From the NCBI RefSeq assembly GCF_000482805.1, contig NZ_AXWT01000031.1:2501-27972 (forward strand): a stretch of 25,472 nucleotides of DNA. The letters are read 5' to 3'. Position numbers and translations under genes: made by a program. The notes beneath the pieces are model-generated. The model was not told the DNA's origin, did not search any database, and saw only the letters and a list, made by a program, of their open reading frames with translations. Within the stretch, counting starts at the first letter, position 1. Each line of letters begins with the position of its first letter. The stretch is from Deinococcus murrayi DSM 11303. Its GTDB lineage: Bacteria; Deinococcota; Deinococci; Deinococcales; Deinococcaceae. Below are positions 11,967-21,879 of this stretch, one piece after another.

Positions 11967-13283
11967 TCATTGTCCTTGTGCTTGTGGTTCCCGCTGAAGG
12001 TCGTGCAAAACGCGCTGCAACTCGCCGAGGAGCACCGTCCGCTGCTCGCCCGTCCTGAGGTCCTTGAGGGTGAGCGTGCCCCCTGCTACCTCCTCAGAGC
12101 CGAGCAGCGCGGCAAAGCGGGCGCGGCGGCGCTCGGCCTCGCGGAAGATGTTTCCCGGCCTCAGCGCCCGGTAGGCGAACTCGGCGCGGGCCGAGGAGCG
12201 CACCCCTAGCGCCACCGATGCCGCCAGGGCCACGTTCTCCTCGTCAAGCGCAGCCACAAAGAGCAGCGGCCCGCTCGCTTCCGGAAACGCCGCCCCCTCC
12301 GCCTCCAGCGCGAGCAGCAGCCGCTCGATGCCAAACGCCCAGCCGATGCCCGGCACCTCCGGACCGCCGAGCTGCGCCGCGAGGCCGTCGTAGCGCCCGC
12401 CCCCGCCCAGCGCGGACTTGGCCCCCACCTGGGTATGGTGCAGCTCCCAGGCGGTGCGGCGGTAGTAGTCCAGTCCCCGCACGATGGCGGGGTCTAGCTC
12501 AAAGGGCACCCCCCACCCCCGCAGGTACGCCTGCACCGCTTCAAAATGCGCCCGCGCCTCCTCGCCCAGAAAGTCCAGCATGGGCCGCACGCCGAGTTCG
12601 CGAATCAGCGCCTGGTCCCCCTCGCTCTTGGAATCCAAAATCCGCATCGGATTGCGCGTCAAGCGCTCCTGGGAGTCGTCCGAGAGCCGCGCCACGTGCG
12701 GGCCGAACAGCGCCCGCAGGTAGCTGTTGTAGCGCTCGCGGTCGGCGGGGTCGCCGATAGAGCCGAGCCTGACCTGTGCCCCCCGCAGCCCCAGCTCGCG
12801 CACGACCTCCCACATCAGCCAAATCGCCTCGGCATCGACGAGCGGCTCGGCGGACCCCAACACCTCGTAATCCACCTGGTGAAACTGCCGCAAGCGGCCC
12901 TTTTGCACGTTCTCGGCGCGGAACATCGGTCCGTGGGTCCACAGCTTGAGGGGCGCGGGAAGCTGCCGCAGGCCATTTTGCAGATACGCCCGCACGATGC
13001 CCGCCGTGCCCTCTGGCCGCAGCACGTACCCGCCGTGGTCCCCAAAGTAATAGACCGTGAACATCTCCTTGCGCACGATGTCCGTCGAGCCGCCCACCCC
13101 CCGGCGCACCAGCTCGGCCTCCTCAAACAGGGGCGTGGCGATAAACTGCGCCCCAGAACGCTCCAGCACTCGCCGGGCCACATCCTGCACGTGGAGAAAT
13201 GCCGAGGCCTGAAGGTCCCGCGAGAGTTTTGGACTGCCGTCCGGGAGGTGGTCTTGGGTGCCCTTGGGGCGCTGCACAGCCAT
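11967..13283 (-). CDS. hisS: Histidyl-tRNA synthetase
   Basis: This class II synthetase charges tRNA-His. The 438-residue length is typical. It opens with [10 protein letters not shown], then motif 1 around [18 protein letters not shown], motif 2 [12 protein letters not shown], the histidine-binding [14 protein letters not shown], and motif 3 [17 protein letters not shown]-terminal anticodon-binding domain follows ([31 protein letters not shown]). Its stop codon touches or overlaps the aspS start, so the two synthetases form a translationally coupled pair, an arrangement common in bacteria. A TATCCT hexamer (13293-13298, minus strand) lies 9 bases before the ATG, next to the palindromic repeat. 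Confidence 0.97.
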   Translation of the reverse strand: MAVQRPKGTQDHLPDGSPKLSRDLQASAFLHVQDVARRVLERSGAQFIATPLFEEAELVRRGVGGSTDIVRKEMFTVYYFGDHGGYVLRPEGTAGIVRAYLQNGLRQLPAPLKLWTHGPMFRAENVQKGRLRQFHQVDYEVLGSAEPLVDAEAIWLMWEVVRELGLRGAQVRLGSIGDPADRERYNSYLRALFGPHVARLSDDSQERLTRNPMRILDSKSEGDQALIRELGVRPMLDFLGEEARAHFEAVQAYLRGWGVPFELDPAIVRGLDYYRRTAWELHHTQVGAKSALGGGGRYDGLAAQLGGPEVPGIGWAFGIERLLLALEAEGAAFPEASGPLLFVAALDEENVALAASVALGVRSSARAEFAYRALRPGNIFREAERRRARFAALLGSEEVAGGTLTLKDLRTGEQRTVLLGELQRVLHDLQREPQAQGQ

Positions 13284-13292
13284 AACCCTGGG

Positions 13293-13298
13293 AGGATA
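13293..13298 (-). promoter_or_regulatory. Putative -10 element of hisS-aspS
   Basis: TATCCT on the minus strand, 9 bases before the hisS ATG. The spacing is slightly longer than at neighbouring genes. It abuts the GCTATCAGCTATCAG repeat segment, so the repeat may supply promoter sequence. Confidence 0.35.
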
Positions 13299-13323
13299 GC
13301 TGATAGTGGTCGGCTATCAGCTA

Positions 13324-13395
13324 TCAGCCGTCAGCAAAAAGGCCTCAGCGCTGGGCTGAGGCTCCGCTCGCTGGCGGCTGGGAGCTGACGGCTGA
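13324..13395. repeat. Palindromic intergenic repeat
   Basis: A perfect 12-base inverted repeat (TCAGCCGTCAGC at 13324-13335, GCTGACGGCTGA at 13384-13395) encloses a second hairpin. Just left of it, 13294-13325 carries further GATAGC, GCTATCAG and CTATCAG copies. This composition resembles the small non-coding dispersed repeats known in Deinococcus genomes, though copy number cannot be seen from one window. The region holds no gene. Confidence 0.6.
13336..13363 (-). terminator. Rho-independent terminator of the lipoprotein gene
   Basis: On the minus strand a 9-base-pair stem (arms 13355-13363 and 13341-13349, one G-T pair, 5-base loop) is followed by five T (13336-13340). It lies about 40 bases beyond the lipoprotein stop and would keep transcription from entering hisS. 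Confidence 0.7.
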
Positions 13396-13404
13396 CCGCT
13401 TCCT

Positions 13405-13770
13405 CTAGGGCCTCACGCTGTACGGCAGCCCCGTCGAGCGTTTTCCGGCCACCTCGACAAAGAGCCACGACCCCCCCGTTGGGGCGTCGGCGGGAATGGT
13501 GAGGACGATTTCGCTGTCGGTCCAGGAGCGGACGCTGGCGGCGGGGAAGAGGTAGCCGCCTTCGCCGGTCTCGGTGGCCCCCAAGCGCACCCGTCCGGTT
13601 TGCGGGCCACCCAGGTAACGGCCCTGGATGGTGAGGGTGCCCCCCCGCGGGGCGGGTTCGGAGAGCTTGACCAGGACCGGGGTCACCGTGACGCCCGCGA
13701 CAACCTGCTCGCGGGGAGCGCACGAGGCCAGCGCCCCGGCGAACAGTAAAGAAGCAAGAAAGACACGCAT
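13405..13770 (-). CDS. Small lipoprotein with IPT/TIG-like domain
   Basis: This 121-residue exported protein starts with a lipoprotein signal, MRVFLASLLFAGALASC. The LASC lipobox puts the lipidated Cys at residue 17. The mature part reads as one beta-sandwich of the IPT/TIG kind: PAPRGGTLTIQGRYLG, then SWTDSEIVLTIPADAPTGG and a final strand, LFVEVAGKRSTG. Such domains bind partners or act as spacers on the cell surface, and no enzyme activity is expected. The ATG has a GGAGG Shine-Dalgarno 8 bases upstream. The gene is divergent from dagK across 38 bases. Lipidation would need Lgt and, for the N-acyl group, the Lnt encoded about 2 kb away. Confidence 0.8.
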   Translation of the reverse strand: MRVFLASLLFAGALASCAPREQVVAGVTVTPVLVKLSEPAPRGGTLTIQGRYLGGPQTGRVRLGATETGEGGYLFPAASVRSWTDSEIVLTIPADAPTGGSWLFVEVAGKRSTGLPYSVRP

Positions 13771-13795
13771 AGGGAAAGCCTCCGCAGCCGCAGTC

Positions 13796-13801
13796 TAATA
13801 A
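13796..13801 (+). promoter_or_regulatory. Putative -10 element of the lipid kinase gene
   Basis: TAATAA lies 7 bases before the ATG at 13809. It departs from TANNNT at the last base but has the same spacing as the leaderless starts nearby. Confidence 0.35.
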
Positions 13802-13808
13802 GCCCCGC

Positions 13809-14786
13809 ATGACCGGTCAAACGCCCCCCCCCAGCGCGGCCCCCACCCCCAGCTCCGACCTGACACGCCTGAACGGAAAACGTGTTCTCGTCATCTTTAA
13901 CCCCAAAAGCGGCCAGGGCGACAGCGGTCTCCCGGACTTTCTAAGCGCGCTGCGGGCGGGGGGTGCCCAGGTCACCGAGCGCGAGCTGCGGCCTGAGACC
14001 AAGATGGCCGAGTACGTCGCGGACCTCGCCGAGTTCGACCTGCTCGTCGGGGCGGGGGGAGACGGCACGGTGAGCAGCCTCGCTTACGCCGCCCGCTACC
14101 GGGACGTGCCCCTGCTGGCCTATCCCGCCGGGACCGCCAACCTGATTGCCCAGAACCTCGACCTGCCGCGTGACCCCGCGGGGCTTGCAGAGGTGGTCGC
14201 AGGCGGGCACGCCGTGCGGGTGGACCTCGGCGAGATTGAGGTTGGGGAGGAAAAGAGCGGCTTTGCGATGCTCGCGGGGGCGGGGGCCGACGCCGCCATG
14301 ATTCGCGACTCGGAGGACCTCAAGGAGCGCTTCGGCGCGATGGCCTACGTCATGAGCGCGATGAAACAGCTCAACCCCAAAAAGACCACCTTTCACCTCA
14401 CCATTGACGGCGAGCGGCGCGATTTCGAGGGCATCGGCGTGATGGTGGCCAACTTCGGGATGGCCAACTACCGACTGCCCATCACCTCGGACATCAGTCC
14501 GTCCGACGGCAAGTTCACGGTGGTGCTGCTCAAGGCCGGGAACATTCTGCGGCTGGTCCCCAATCTCATTGACTCGGTGCTGGTCAAGCTCAATCTCTCG
14601 GACCCGGTGTTTTCCGGCAACCTGGAGACGCTGGAGGCCAAGGCCGTCACCGTGGACGCCGACGACCCGTTTCCGCTGCAATACGACGGCGAGCTGCACG
14701 TCGAAACCACGCCCTTTACCGCGCGCATCCTGCCCGGCGCGATTCAGTTTCTGACGCCGATTCGCAAGGGCGAGCTGGATACCTGA
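13809..14786 (+). CDS. Diacylglycerol kinase family lipid kinase (DagK/YegS-like)
   Basis: This 325-residue soluble or membrane-peripheral kinase phosphorylates diacylglycerol or a related lipid with ATP. It has the DAGK catalytic signatures: FNPKSGQ (residues 30-36), GAGGDGT for nucleotide binding (81-87) and PAGTANL (106-112). The C-terminal beta-sandwich contains [25 protein letters not shown] and the late QYDGE motif typical of the family. The first 20 residues are Pro/Ser/Ala-rich and look disordered. Family members recycle diacylglycerol from lipid turnover or act on other long-chain lipids, so the exact substrate is open. It is likely monocistronic. Confidence 0.9.
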   Translation: MTGQTPPPSAAPTPSSDLTRLNGKRVLVIFNPKSGQGDSGLPDFLSALRAGGAQVTERELRPETKMAEYVADLAEFDLLVGAGGDGTVSSLAYAARYRDVPLLAYPAGTANLIAQNLDLPRDPAGLAEVVAGGHAVRVDLGEIEVGEEKSGFAMLAGAGADAAMIRDSEDLKERFGAMAYVMSAMKQLNPKKTTFHLTIDGERRDFEGIGVMVANFGMANYRLPITSDISPSDGKFTVVLLKAGNILRLVPNLIDSVLVKLNLSDPVFSGNLETLEAKAVTVDADDPFPLQYDGELHVETTPFTARILPGAIQFLTPIRKGELDT

Positions 14787-14799
14787 GCGTGCCAACGCC

Positions 14800-14816
14800 C
14801 CCCGCCCAGAGCGGGG
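14800..14816 (+). terminator. Possible terminator after the lipid kinase gene
   Basis: A 6-base-pair G+C stem (14800-14805 with 14811-14816, 5-base loop) lies 14 bases after the stop. It is followed by ATATTCT rather than a clean T run, so it is a weak candidate. Confidence 0.35.
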
Positions 14817-14835
14817 ATATTCTGCGCCCGCCCTT

Positions 14836-14859
14836 CGTTGATAAGGCATGTTATCATCG
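14836..14859. promoter_or_regulatory. Palindrome at the recombinase start: operator or dif-like site
   Basis: TGATAA (14839-14844), a 6-base spacer and TTATCA (14851-14856) form a perfect dyad. It extends, with one mismatch, to CG on the outside. The layout of two A+T-rich arms round a 6-base centre matches Xer recombination sites. It also covers the presumed -10 element TATCAT (14852-14857) of the recombinase gene, so an autoregulatory operator is equally possible. Confidence 0.5.
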
Positions 14860-14865
14860 GACCCC

Positions 14866-15828
14866 ATGTCCGGTGAGTTGCTGCCCTACGTCGGTGACCG
14901 CCTCGCGCAGGCTCGCAGCTTCAGCAGCTTGAGTGACGAGGCACTGCGCGTTCGGGCCGTGACGGCAGCGCGGGACAAGTCGTTCGAGGACCTGTGGGCG
15001 CTCACGCTCGCGTACCTCACGACTGACACGGTGGGCGGCGTGCGCCTCAGCCCGCACACCCTGCGCTCGTACCGCAAGGGCGTGGAGGTGCTGGTGGAAC
15101 ACGCCGCCGCGCACGGCTGGAATCTGCTGCACCCTGGTCGGCGTGAGCCGGGGCTGTATGTGGCGGCCCTGGCGCAATCGGGCCTCAAACCCGCGACGGT
15201 GCAGGCGCGGGTGGCAGCGGCCTCCGCCCTCTACCGGGCGCTGCGCTGGGCCGGGGCGACGGACGCTGACCCCTTCGCGGACGTGCGGCGCCCCAAAGAC
15301 CGCACCAAGGGCATCGTCAAAAACCCGCCCTACCGCGCCGACTTCGTGGGGGCGCTGCTGGCCGAGGCCGACCCGCACGAGCGCGTGCTGCTGCTGCTGC
15401 TGACGCACGCGGGCTTGCGGATTGCCGAGGCCCTCGCAGTGGAGTGGGCACACGTCGACCTAGAGCGCCGCCGCCTCCTCGTCGCCCACGGCAAGGGGGA
15501 CAAAGCGCGGCGGGTGCCGCTGAGCGCCCGGCTGCGGGAGGCCCTGGCCGCGGTGCGCCCGCCCGTGCCCGCGGGCCGGGTCCTCCCCTGGCGGGCCTAC
15601 TCCACCGCTTACAGCCGCCTCCAGAAGCTCGCGCTGAAATGTGGCCGCGAACACGAGTTCCGGGGCTTTCACGCGGGGCGGAAGTACGCAGGCACCCAGC
15701 TCTATGCGGCGACGCGGGATTTCACGCGGGTGGCGGGCTTTTTGGGCCACGAGGGGGTGGACACCACCCGGCGTTATGTCGAGCTGCCCGAAGACGACCT
15801 CGACGACGTGGTCGAGGGCTTCCAGTAA
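14866..15828 (+). CDS. Tyrosine recombinase/integrase (XerC/XerD-like)
   Basis: This 320-residue site-specific recombinase cuts and rejoins DNA through a tyrosine. An N-terminal SAM-like core-binding domain contains the [19 protein letters not shown] helix. The catalytic domain shows Arg in [10 protein letters not shown] (about residue 185), Lys in [12 protein letters not shown] (210), His-x-x-Arg in FHAGRKYAG (269/272), His in [11 protein letters not shown] (295) and the nucleophile Tyr (304). The size fits Xer-type housekeeping recombinases rather than phage integrases with extra arms. TATCAT lies 8 bases before this ATG, which favours it over the in-frame ATG at 14848 inside the palindrome. 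Its 3' end overlaps convergent lnt by 55 bases. Role in chromosome dimer resolution is likely but unproven. Confidence 0.85.
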   Translation: MSGELLPYVGDRLAQARSFSSLSDEALRVRAVTAARDKSFEDLWALTLAYLTTDTVGGVRLSPHTLRSYRKGVEVLVEHAAAHGWNLLHPGRREPGLYVAALAQSGLKPATVQARVAAASALYRALRWAGATDADPFADVRRPKDRTKGIVKNPPYRADFVGALLAEADPHERVLLLLLTHAGLRIAEALAVEWAHVDLERRRLLVAHGKGDKARRVPLSARLREALAAVRPPVPAGRVLPWRAYSTAYSRLQKLALKCGREHEFRGFHAGRKYAGTQLYAATRDFTRVAGFLGHEGVDTTRRYVELPEDDLDDVVEGFQ

Positions 15829-17249
15829 GCCCGGTCCAGCCACACCCCGTACCCCACCAGCAGCGCGGCGAGCAAGAGCGCCGGCAGGTCACCGAAGCGC
15901 ACGTAGGGGGTCTCCCCCGTCAGGCGGCGGGGCTGGACATGGACCGCGCCTTCGCCCTGCGCGAGCGTCTGCCGGGGGCGGCCCAGGTCGTCGACCGCCC
16001 CGGCGATGCCGCGGTTGACGCTGCGGACCACCCAGCGCCGGGTTTCGATGGCGCGGACCCGGCCCATCAGGAAGTGCTGCTGCACCCCCCAGCCGTCGTA
16101 CCAGCCGTCGTTGCTGACATTGACGAGCAGCTCGGCCCCCTGCCGGGCGAGCTGGCGGCTCACCCAGGGAAAGACCGAGTCGTAGCAGACGTAAGCCCCG
16201 TAGCGCACCCCATTCAGTGTCAGGGGCGTGACCCGTTCGGCGGGGGGCAGGTTGGGGCCGAGGGCGAAGCCCACGCCCGCTTCGATGAGGCGGTAGAGGC
16301 CCGGCCAGGTGTCATAGAGCGGGAAGTACTCACCAAAGGGGACCGGGCGGGCCTTGTCGGTCTGGGCGGTAACCGCCGCGCCGTCCCAGGCGAGGACCGT
16401 ATTGCGCCGGGGCACCCCGTAGGAGCTGACCCCGTAGAGGCCGTTCGCGGGGACCGTGGGCAGCAAGCTGGGGTCGCGCACGGCGCTCTCGCTCCAGATG
16501 GCAACCTCGGCGGGGCGGCGGGCCTGGGCGGTGAGGCGGACAGAGGCCTGATACAGGGCGTCTTCCGGCACGCGGCGGTCAAAGAGGTCCACGTCCGTGC
16601 GCAGCACGAGCAGGGGCTGCGCTGGCCCCTGCCCCGGCACGCGAGTAACCCCGTAGGCGAGGGCCGCGAGCCAAGCCGCCGACAGCAAGACGAGGGGGCC
16701 GCGTCTCCCCCACCAGAAGCTGACGAGCGCAGCGGCGGTCGCGGCCACGAGCACGCTGCCGAGCAGCACCCCGCCGAGGTCGGCGACCTGGATGGCGGGG
16801 GTGGGCAGCAGCGTGTAGCCCAGCGTGGGCCAGGGAAAGGCGAGCGGCCCCAGAAAGCGCAGCCACTCCAGCACGACCCAGCCGCCCGCGAGCGCCCACA
16901 CCCGCGCTTCGGGCGAGTGGGTCAGCCGGGCGGCGAGCCAGGCCATAACCGCGAGAAAGGCCCCCTCGAGCGCAAAAAGGGCGAGGGCCAGGGCACCCAG
17001 CGGGGCAAATCCAAAGAGCTTGCCCAGAAAGGCGGTAAGCCACCACAGGTGCACCGCGCTGTAGGCCGCGCCCGCCCAGAAGACCCGGCCCGCGAGTGCC
17101 CGCGCGCTGGGGGCCTGCGCAGCGTACAGCAGCAGGACGGCGAGGGGGATATACGCGAGAAAGCTCCACTCCAGCGGCAGCCCGGCGGCGGCAAGCAGCA
17201 CTCCGAGCAGGGCGGCGAGAAGAGGGGGTGGGAGACGGAGGGGATGCAC
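15774..17249 (-). CDS. lnt: Apolipoprotein N-acyltransferase
   Basis: This integral membrane enzyme adds the third acyl chain to the N-terminal Cys of lipoproteins. About six hydrophobic segments fill the N-terminal half ([46 protein letters not shown] and others). The carbon-nitrogen hydrolase domain follows with the catalytic Glu in [11 protein letters not shown], Lys in [14 protein letters not shown] and Cys in [12 protein letters not shown] final membrane helix ([16 protein letters not shown]) ends it. The GTG at 17249 is preferred because TATCAT lies 6 bases upstream on the same strand; a GTG at 17270 would add seven residues. The last 18 codons overlap the recombinase gene on the other strand, giving an unusual Ser-rich tail. 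Confidence 0.93.
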   Translation of the reverse strand: MHPLRLPPPLLAALLGVLLAAAGLPLEWSFLAYIPLAVLLLYAAQAPSARALAGRVFWAGAAYSAVHLWWLTAFLGKLFGFAPLGALALALFALEGAFLAVMAWLAARLTHSPEARVWALAGGWVVLEWLRFLGPLAFPWPTLGYTLLPTPAIQVADLGGVLLGSVLVAATAAALVSFWWGRRGPLVLLSAAWLAALAYGVTRVPGQGPAQPLLVLRTDVDLFDRRVPEDALYQASVRLTAQARRPAEVAIWSESAVRDPSLLPTVPANGLYGVSSYGVPRRNTVLAWDGAAVTAQTDKARPVPFGEYFPLYDTWPGLYRLIEAGVGFALGPNLPPAERVTPLTLNGVRYGAYVCYDSVFPWVSRQLARQGAELLVNVSNDGWYDGWGVQQHFLMGRVRAIETRRWVVRSVNRGIAGAVDDLGRPRQTLAQGEGAVHVQPRRLTGETPYVRFGDLPALLLAALLVGYGVWLDRAYWKPSTTSSRSSSGSST

Positions 17250-17255
17250 CGCGCC

Positions 17256-17261
17256 ATGATA
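17256..17261 (-). promoter_or_regulatory. Putative leaderless -10 element of lnt
   Basis: TATCAT on the minus strand, 6 bases before the GTG at 17249. It decides the start of lnt. Confidence 0.5.
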
Positions 17262-17311
17262 AGCGCCCACCCGACCGGGGGCATTCGGCGCGGGCGCGGG
17301 GACAGATGCCC

Positions 17312-17317
17312 TAGCAT
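17312..17317 (+). promoter_or_regulatory. Putative -10 element of the metallophosphoesterase gene
   Basis: TAGCAT lies 9 bases before the TTG start at 17327. The spacing is at the long end for the leaderless pattern. Confidence 0.35.
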
Positions 17318-17326
17318 GGGGGCACT

Positions 17327-18031
17327 TTGCGACTGGCTTTTCTCAGTGACCTGCACGGCAATATTCACGCGCTCACCGCCGCCGGGCGTTTTTTGGCGGG
17401 GGCGGAGGTTCAGGGGGTCGTGGTGGTGGGCGACCTGGTGGGGTATGGGGCGAGTCCGGGGCCAGTGATTGACTATGTGCAGCGCGAGGGCTGGACCGCT
17501 GGCCTGGGGTCGAGTGACCTGCGGGTGGCCCTGGACCTGGGACGGCGCTCGGAGCGGCACGGGGTGGCCGAGCAGGTGCTGCACTGGACGCGGGGGGTGC
17601 TCTCGCCGGGACAGCTCGACTTTCTGCGCCGCCTGCCGCCGGGAGGCCGCCTCACCACCCCGGTGGGGCGAGTGCGCTACTTCCACGGCAGTCCGCACGA
17701 CCCCGAAGAGCGGCTGGACCTGATGGCCCCAGAGCGCGAACTGGAAGACCTCGCCGAGACGCTGGGGGCGCGGGTGGTCGTGGTCGGGGGCACGCACGTG
17801 CCCTTCGTGCGGGTGGTCGGCGACACGACCTTCGTGGACCCCGGCTCGGTGGGCCTGAGCCTGAACTCGGAGCCGGGGGCCGACGTCGCCATCGTGGACT
17901 GCGTGGGCCGTAAGCCGCGGGTGACCCTGCACAAGGTGAGTTACGACTACGCGTCCTCCGCCTTTGACGTGCTCGCCTGGAAGCTGCCCGCGGTGATTGC
18001 GGACGTGATTCGCACCGGGCGGATGGGTTAG
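17327..18031 (+). CDS. Calcineurin-like metallophosphoesterase (YfcE/MJ0936-like)
   Basis: This 234-residue dinuclear metal phosphoesterase opens with the metal-binding motif [12 protein letters not shown], then [14 protein letters not shown]. It ends in GGTHVPF and [11 protein letters not shown], the C-terminal His and Gly-Ser signature of the small YfcE-like branch. The usual asparagine-histidine motif GNHD is replaced by LGSSDLRV, where Asp follows Ser-Ser. This could weaken or change catalysis. Substrates in the family range from cyclic nucleotides to generic phosphodiesters, and this one is unknown. The start is TTG with no in-frame ATG nearby and no Shine-Dalgarno. It is divergent from lnt and ends 3 bases before the convergent aminotransferase. 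Confidence 0.85.
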   Translation: MRLAFLSDLHGNIHALTAAGRFLAGAEVQGVVVVGDLVGYGASPGPVIDYVQREGWTAGLGSSDLRVALDLGRRSERHGVAEQVLHWTRGVLSPGQLDFLRRLPPGGRLTTPVGRVRYFHGSPHDPEERLDLMAPERELEDLAETLGARVVVVGGTHVPFVRVVGDTTFVDPGSVGLSLNSEPGADVAIVDCVGRKPRVTLHKVSYDYASSAFDVLAWKLPAVIADVIRTGRMG

Positions 18032-18034
18032 AGC

Positions 18035-19183
18035 CTAGGCGCCCACCCCCAATGCCTCCTGGAAGCGCTGCGTCACCCCGCGCACGCCGAGCACGCCCTC
18101 CAGCTCGGAGAGGAAGCGCTCGTAGAGGGCGGGGCGCGCGCCCTCGCCCATCAGGCCGAGCCGCCAGATGACCCCGGCGGTGGGTCCCATGCCGCCCGCG
18201 ACGCTGACGCCGCGCTCGCGCAGGGCGGCGCGGGTAGCGGCGTCGTCCAGCCCCGGCGGCAACCGCAGGGCGAGGACCGTGGGCAGGCGGTGTGCGGGGG
18301 TCGGCACGAAGGGGGTAAAGCCCAGCGGCGTGAGGGCCGCGAGGACCGCTTCTCCGATGGCGGCGGCGCGGGCTTGGCGCTGCGGGAGGCCTTCAGCGAG
18401 GGCGGCCCGCAGCGCCGCGTGCAGGGCGAAATGAAGCTGCACGGGCACGGTGTGATGGTAGCTGTGGGCTTCCCAATAGTCGCGCAGGCCCGCAAAGTCG
18501 GCGTACCACAGAGGAGTCGGGGTGCGCCGGGCCGCGTGGCGGGCGAGGGCACGCCCACTCACGGCGACCGGGGCCACGCCGGGGGGGGCCGAGAGGCCCT
18601 TTTGTGACCCGGTGTAGACGTAATCGGCCCCCAGGCCCGCCATGTCAAAGGGCTGCATTCCGGCGGTGGCAACCGCATCCACGCTCAGGAGCGCCCCGCT
18701 GGGGGCCACGACCTGCGCTATTTCGGCAAGGGGATTGAGGACCCCGGTACTCGTCTCGCCGTGCACCAGCGCGACGAGGCGGACTTCCTCCTCCCCGGCA
18801 AGCGCGTCTGCAAAAGCCTGCGGGGAGAGGGCCTCGCCGGGGGGGGCTGTCACCGTGCGGACCCGCCCGCCAGCGCGGGTGGCCATCTCGACCATCCGCG
18901 CTCCGAACGAGCCGTTCACCCCGATCAGCACGGGGTCGCCCGGCTCCAGCAGGTTGGCAAAGCCCGCCTCCATGCCCAGGCTGCCCGTGCCCGCAAGCAG
19001 GGCGGTCAAGGTGCCCACTGGGGCACCGTAAAGGGTTCGCAGGTCCGCTTGAATCTCCCGGTTGACCGCGAACACCGCCGGGTCCATGTGCCCCAGGGCC
19101 TCTTCCCCAGCGAGGGCTGCTTGCGCAGCGGGATGCAGGGGCGTGGGACCGGGTGTGAGCAGGACATGGGGGCGGGCGCTCAT
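18035..19183 (-). CDS. Class V aminotransferase (alanine-glyoxylate / serine-pyruvate type)
   Basis: This 382-residue PLP enzyme resembles alanine-glyoxylate and serine-pyruvate aminotransferases. It opens with [11 protein letters not shown], has the cofactor-binding GTGSLGMEA, the Glu/Ser motif [12 protein letters not shown], the Asp that holds the pyridine ring in SVDAVATAG, and the Schiff-base Lys in [14 protein letters not shown]-terminal [17 protein letters not shown] segment matches the substrate-binding Arg region. It could work in glycine or serine metabolism or photorespiratory-type glyoxylate removal; the amino donor is not decided by sequence. TACAGT lies 7 bases before the ATG, which sets the start well inside a longer open frame. 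Confidence 0.92.
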   Translation of the reverse strand: MSARPHVLLTPGPTPLHPAAQAALAGEEALGHMDPAVFAVNREIQADLRTLYGAPVGTLTALLAGTGSLGMEAGFANLLEPGDPVLIGVNGSFGARMVEMATRAGGRVRTVTAPPGEALSPQAFADALAGEEEVRLVALVHGETSTGVLNPLAEIAQVVAPSGALLSVDAVATAGMQPFDMAGLGADYVYTGSQKGLSAPPGVAPVAVSGRALARHAARRTPTPLWYADFAGLRDYWEAHSYHHTVPVQLHFALHAALRAALAEGLPQRQARAAAIGEAVLAALTPLGFTPFVPTPAHRLPTVLALRLPPGLDDAATRAALRERGVSVAGGMGPTAGVIWRLGLMGEGARPALYERFLSELEGVLGVRGVTQRFQEALGVGA

Positions 19184-19190
19184 ACGGGGG

Positions 19191-19196
19191 ACTGTA
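19191..19196 (-). promoter_or_regulatory. Putative leaderless -10 element of the aminotransferase gene
   Basis: TACAGT on the minus strand, 7 bases before the ATG at 19183. Confidence 0.5.
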
Positions 19197-19296
19197 GCAC
19201 TCTGGGGCGGGGATGAACAACGCTGTTGCGTGGTGGGGGCATCTGCACTAGGGGCACGCAACCAGATTGCGAAAACGGCGCGGGCGAGTGGGGCGC

Positions 19297-19302
19297 TAGA
19301 CT
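19297..19302 (+). promoter_or_regulatory. Putative leaderless -10 element of the HAD-peptidase operon
   Basis: TAGACT lies 7 bases before the ATG at 19310 and is the only promoter-like element before the five-gene operon. Confidence 0.5.
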
Positions 19303-19309
19303 GCCGGAC

Positions 19310-20007
19310 ATGGTGACTCCGGACGACCGCCCCCAGGTGCCCCTGCGGGGGGTGCTTTTTGACCGTGACGACACCCTGGCCCGCACCGACCGCGGCGTAT
19401 ACCGCGAGGCGGCGGCGTGGGCGGCGGCCCGCTTTGGGCTGGAGGCCGGGGAAGCGGGGCGGCGGATGGCCGCGACCTGGGCGGCGCACGCGGAGGGGTG
19501 GTGGCACCTGCGCTCGGAGGAGGACGAAGCCGCCTTTTGGGAGGGCTACCGGGCCGAGCTGGGGCGGACGCTGGGGCTGACGGACGCGCAGGCGGGAGAG
19601 CTGCTGGCAGCCTATCCCTACGAGCGCTTCATGAAGCCGGTGGAGGACGCCCGCCTGGTCCTGGAGACGCTGCGGGCCTGGGGCCTGAAGGTGGGGGTCT
19701 TGAGCAACACCCTGCCGAGCATCGGGCGCACGCTGGACGCCCTGGGCCTCGCCGACCTCGTCGACGTGGCGATTGCCACCTGCACGGTGGGGGTGCACAA
19801 GCCGGAGCCGGGAGCGTTCTCCTTTGCGCTGGACGCCCTGGGACTGGAGGCGGCAGAGGTGCTCTTTGTGGATGACCGCCCGGAGAACGTGGCGGCGGCG
19901 CGGGCGCTGGGGCTGCGGGCGGCCCTCATCGACCTGGAGGGCCGCGAGCCGGGGGCGCTGCACCGCCTCTCGGACGTGTTGGGGCTGGTGCAAGCGTCGG
20001 TAGAGGG

Positions 20008-20011
<4 letters not shown>
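19310..20011 (+). CDS. HAD-superfamily hydrolase
   Basis: This 233-residue phosphatase-like enzyme has HAD motif I as [10 protein letters not shown], where the first Asp is the nucleophile. A helical cap domain follows (residues about 30-105). Motif II is VLSNT, motif III Lys lies in [11 protein letters not shown], and motif IV is FVDDRPENV. These mark a subfamily I HAD (phosphoglycolate or haloacid type). The normal DxDxT motif I is intact, so phosphatase activity is likely but the substrate is unknown. The ATG was chosen because TAGACT lies 7 bases upstream. It is first in the operon and overlaps the dipeptidase by four bases (ATGA). Confidence 0.88.
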
Positions 20012-20988
<977 letters not shown>

Positions 20989-20991
20989 GGG

Positions 20992-21879
20992 ATGACCGTG
21001 CCGACCTCCCTCCCCGACCCCCGCACCCACGCCTATGACCCGGAGGAGGGGTGGGCGGAAGAACGGCTGCGCGGCCTCCTTCCGCAGCGGGGCTGGACCT
21101 GGGTGACCGGGCGGCCCGCCCGCGCGGGGAATGCCCGCCTGAGCCTGCGGGCGCGCCCCGACGCGCTCGCCCCGCAGGTAACGGAAGCCTGGCCGGGCGA
21201 GGCGCTGGAGCTGCTCTGGGAGGCGGGCGCGTGGGTGCGGGTGCGGACGGTCGCCGACGGATATCTCGGCTGGGCGCGGCGCGAGGGGGTGCTGCTGGGC
21301 GAGAGACCCGCCGGGGAGGAGCGGCTCACGGTGGGGGCGCTGCGGGCGCACGCCTATGCGGGGCCGGGGGTGAGCCAGCCCGTGGTGGCCGAGCTGTGCT
21401 GGGGGGCAGTGCTCACGCGGGGGGCGGGGGCGGTCGTGACTGAGTCGGGACGGCGCTGGGTGCCCGTGACGCTGCCGGACGGCAGCGGGGCCTGGGTGGG
21501 CGAGGGGGTCCTCTCCCCCCTTCGGGCGGCGGATGTGGCCGAGGTCGCCCTGCGGCTGCTGGAGACGCCCTACGTGTGGGGCGGGCGCAGCGCCTGGGGG
21601 CTAGACTGCTCCGGGCTGACCGGGCTGGCCTACGGGTGGGCGGGCTTCGCGCTGCCGCGGGACGCGGACTTGCAACAGGAGTTCCTGACTCCGGTAGCGA
21701 CCCCGCAGCGGGGCGACCTCGCCTTTTTTCCCGGTCACGTCGGGCTGATGCTGGATGAGCGGCGGATGGTCCACGCCAACGCGACCCACATGCGGGTGAC
21801 GGTCGAGACGCTCGGCGAGGGCGAGTACGGGGCGCGGCTGGCTGGTGTGCTGACGGGATTTGGGCGGTGGTCGGCGTGA
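20992..21879 (+). CDS. SH3-domain NlpC/P60 endopeptidase (YkfC-like)
   Basis: This 295-residue cysteine peptidase has two bacterial SH3 domains (about residues 40-105 and 115-170; DGYLGWARREGVLL and DGSGAWVGEGVLSPL mark their ends). The NlpC/P60 core follows. The catalytic Cys is in WGLDCSGLTGLAY, preceded by TPYVWGGRS, and the His is in FFPGHVGLML, followed by HANATHMRV. The layout is that of YkfC-type gamma-D-glutamyl-diamino acid endopeptidases, which release L-Ala-D-Glu from wall peptides. No signal peptide is seen, so it is probably a cytoplasmic recycling enzyme rather than a wall lytic enzyme. The next gene, a dipeptide epimerase, supports this. Confidence 0.9.
   Translation: MTVPTSLPDPRTHAYDPEEGWAEERLRGLLPQRGWTWVTGRPARAGNARLSLRARPDALAPQVTEAWPGEALELLWEAGAWVRVRTVADGYLGWARREGVLLGERPAGEERLTVGALRAHAYAGPGVSQPVVAELCWGAVLTRGAGAVVTESGRRWVPVTLPDGSGAWVGEGVLSPLRAADVAEVALRLLETPYVWGGRSAWGLDCSGLTGLAYGWAGFALPRDADLQQEFLTPVATPQRGDLAFFPGHVGLMLDERRMVHANATHMRVTVETLGEGEYGARLAGVLTGFGRWSA

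Noticed and set aside
14866..15828. Recombinase gene as the mark of a prophage or genomic island
   Set aside because: Both flanks are housekeeping genes (lipid kinase, lnt), no phage or att-like direct repeats are seen, and composition does not change here.
17250..17270. Upstream GTG start for lnt at 17270
   Set aside because: It would place the TATCAT element inside the coding region; the GTG at 17249 has the usual 6-base spacing.
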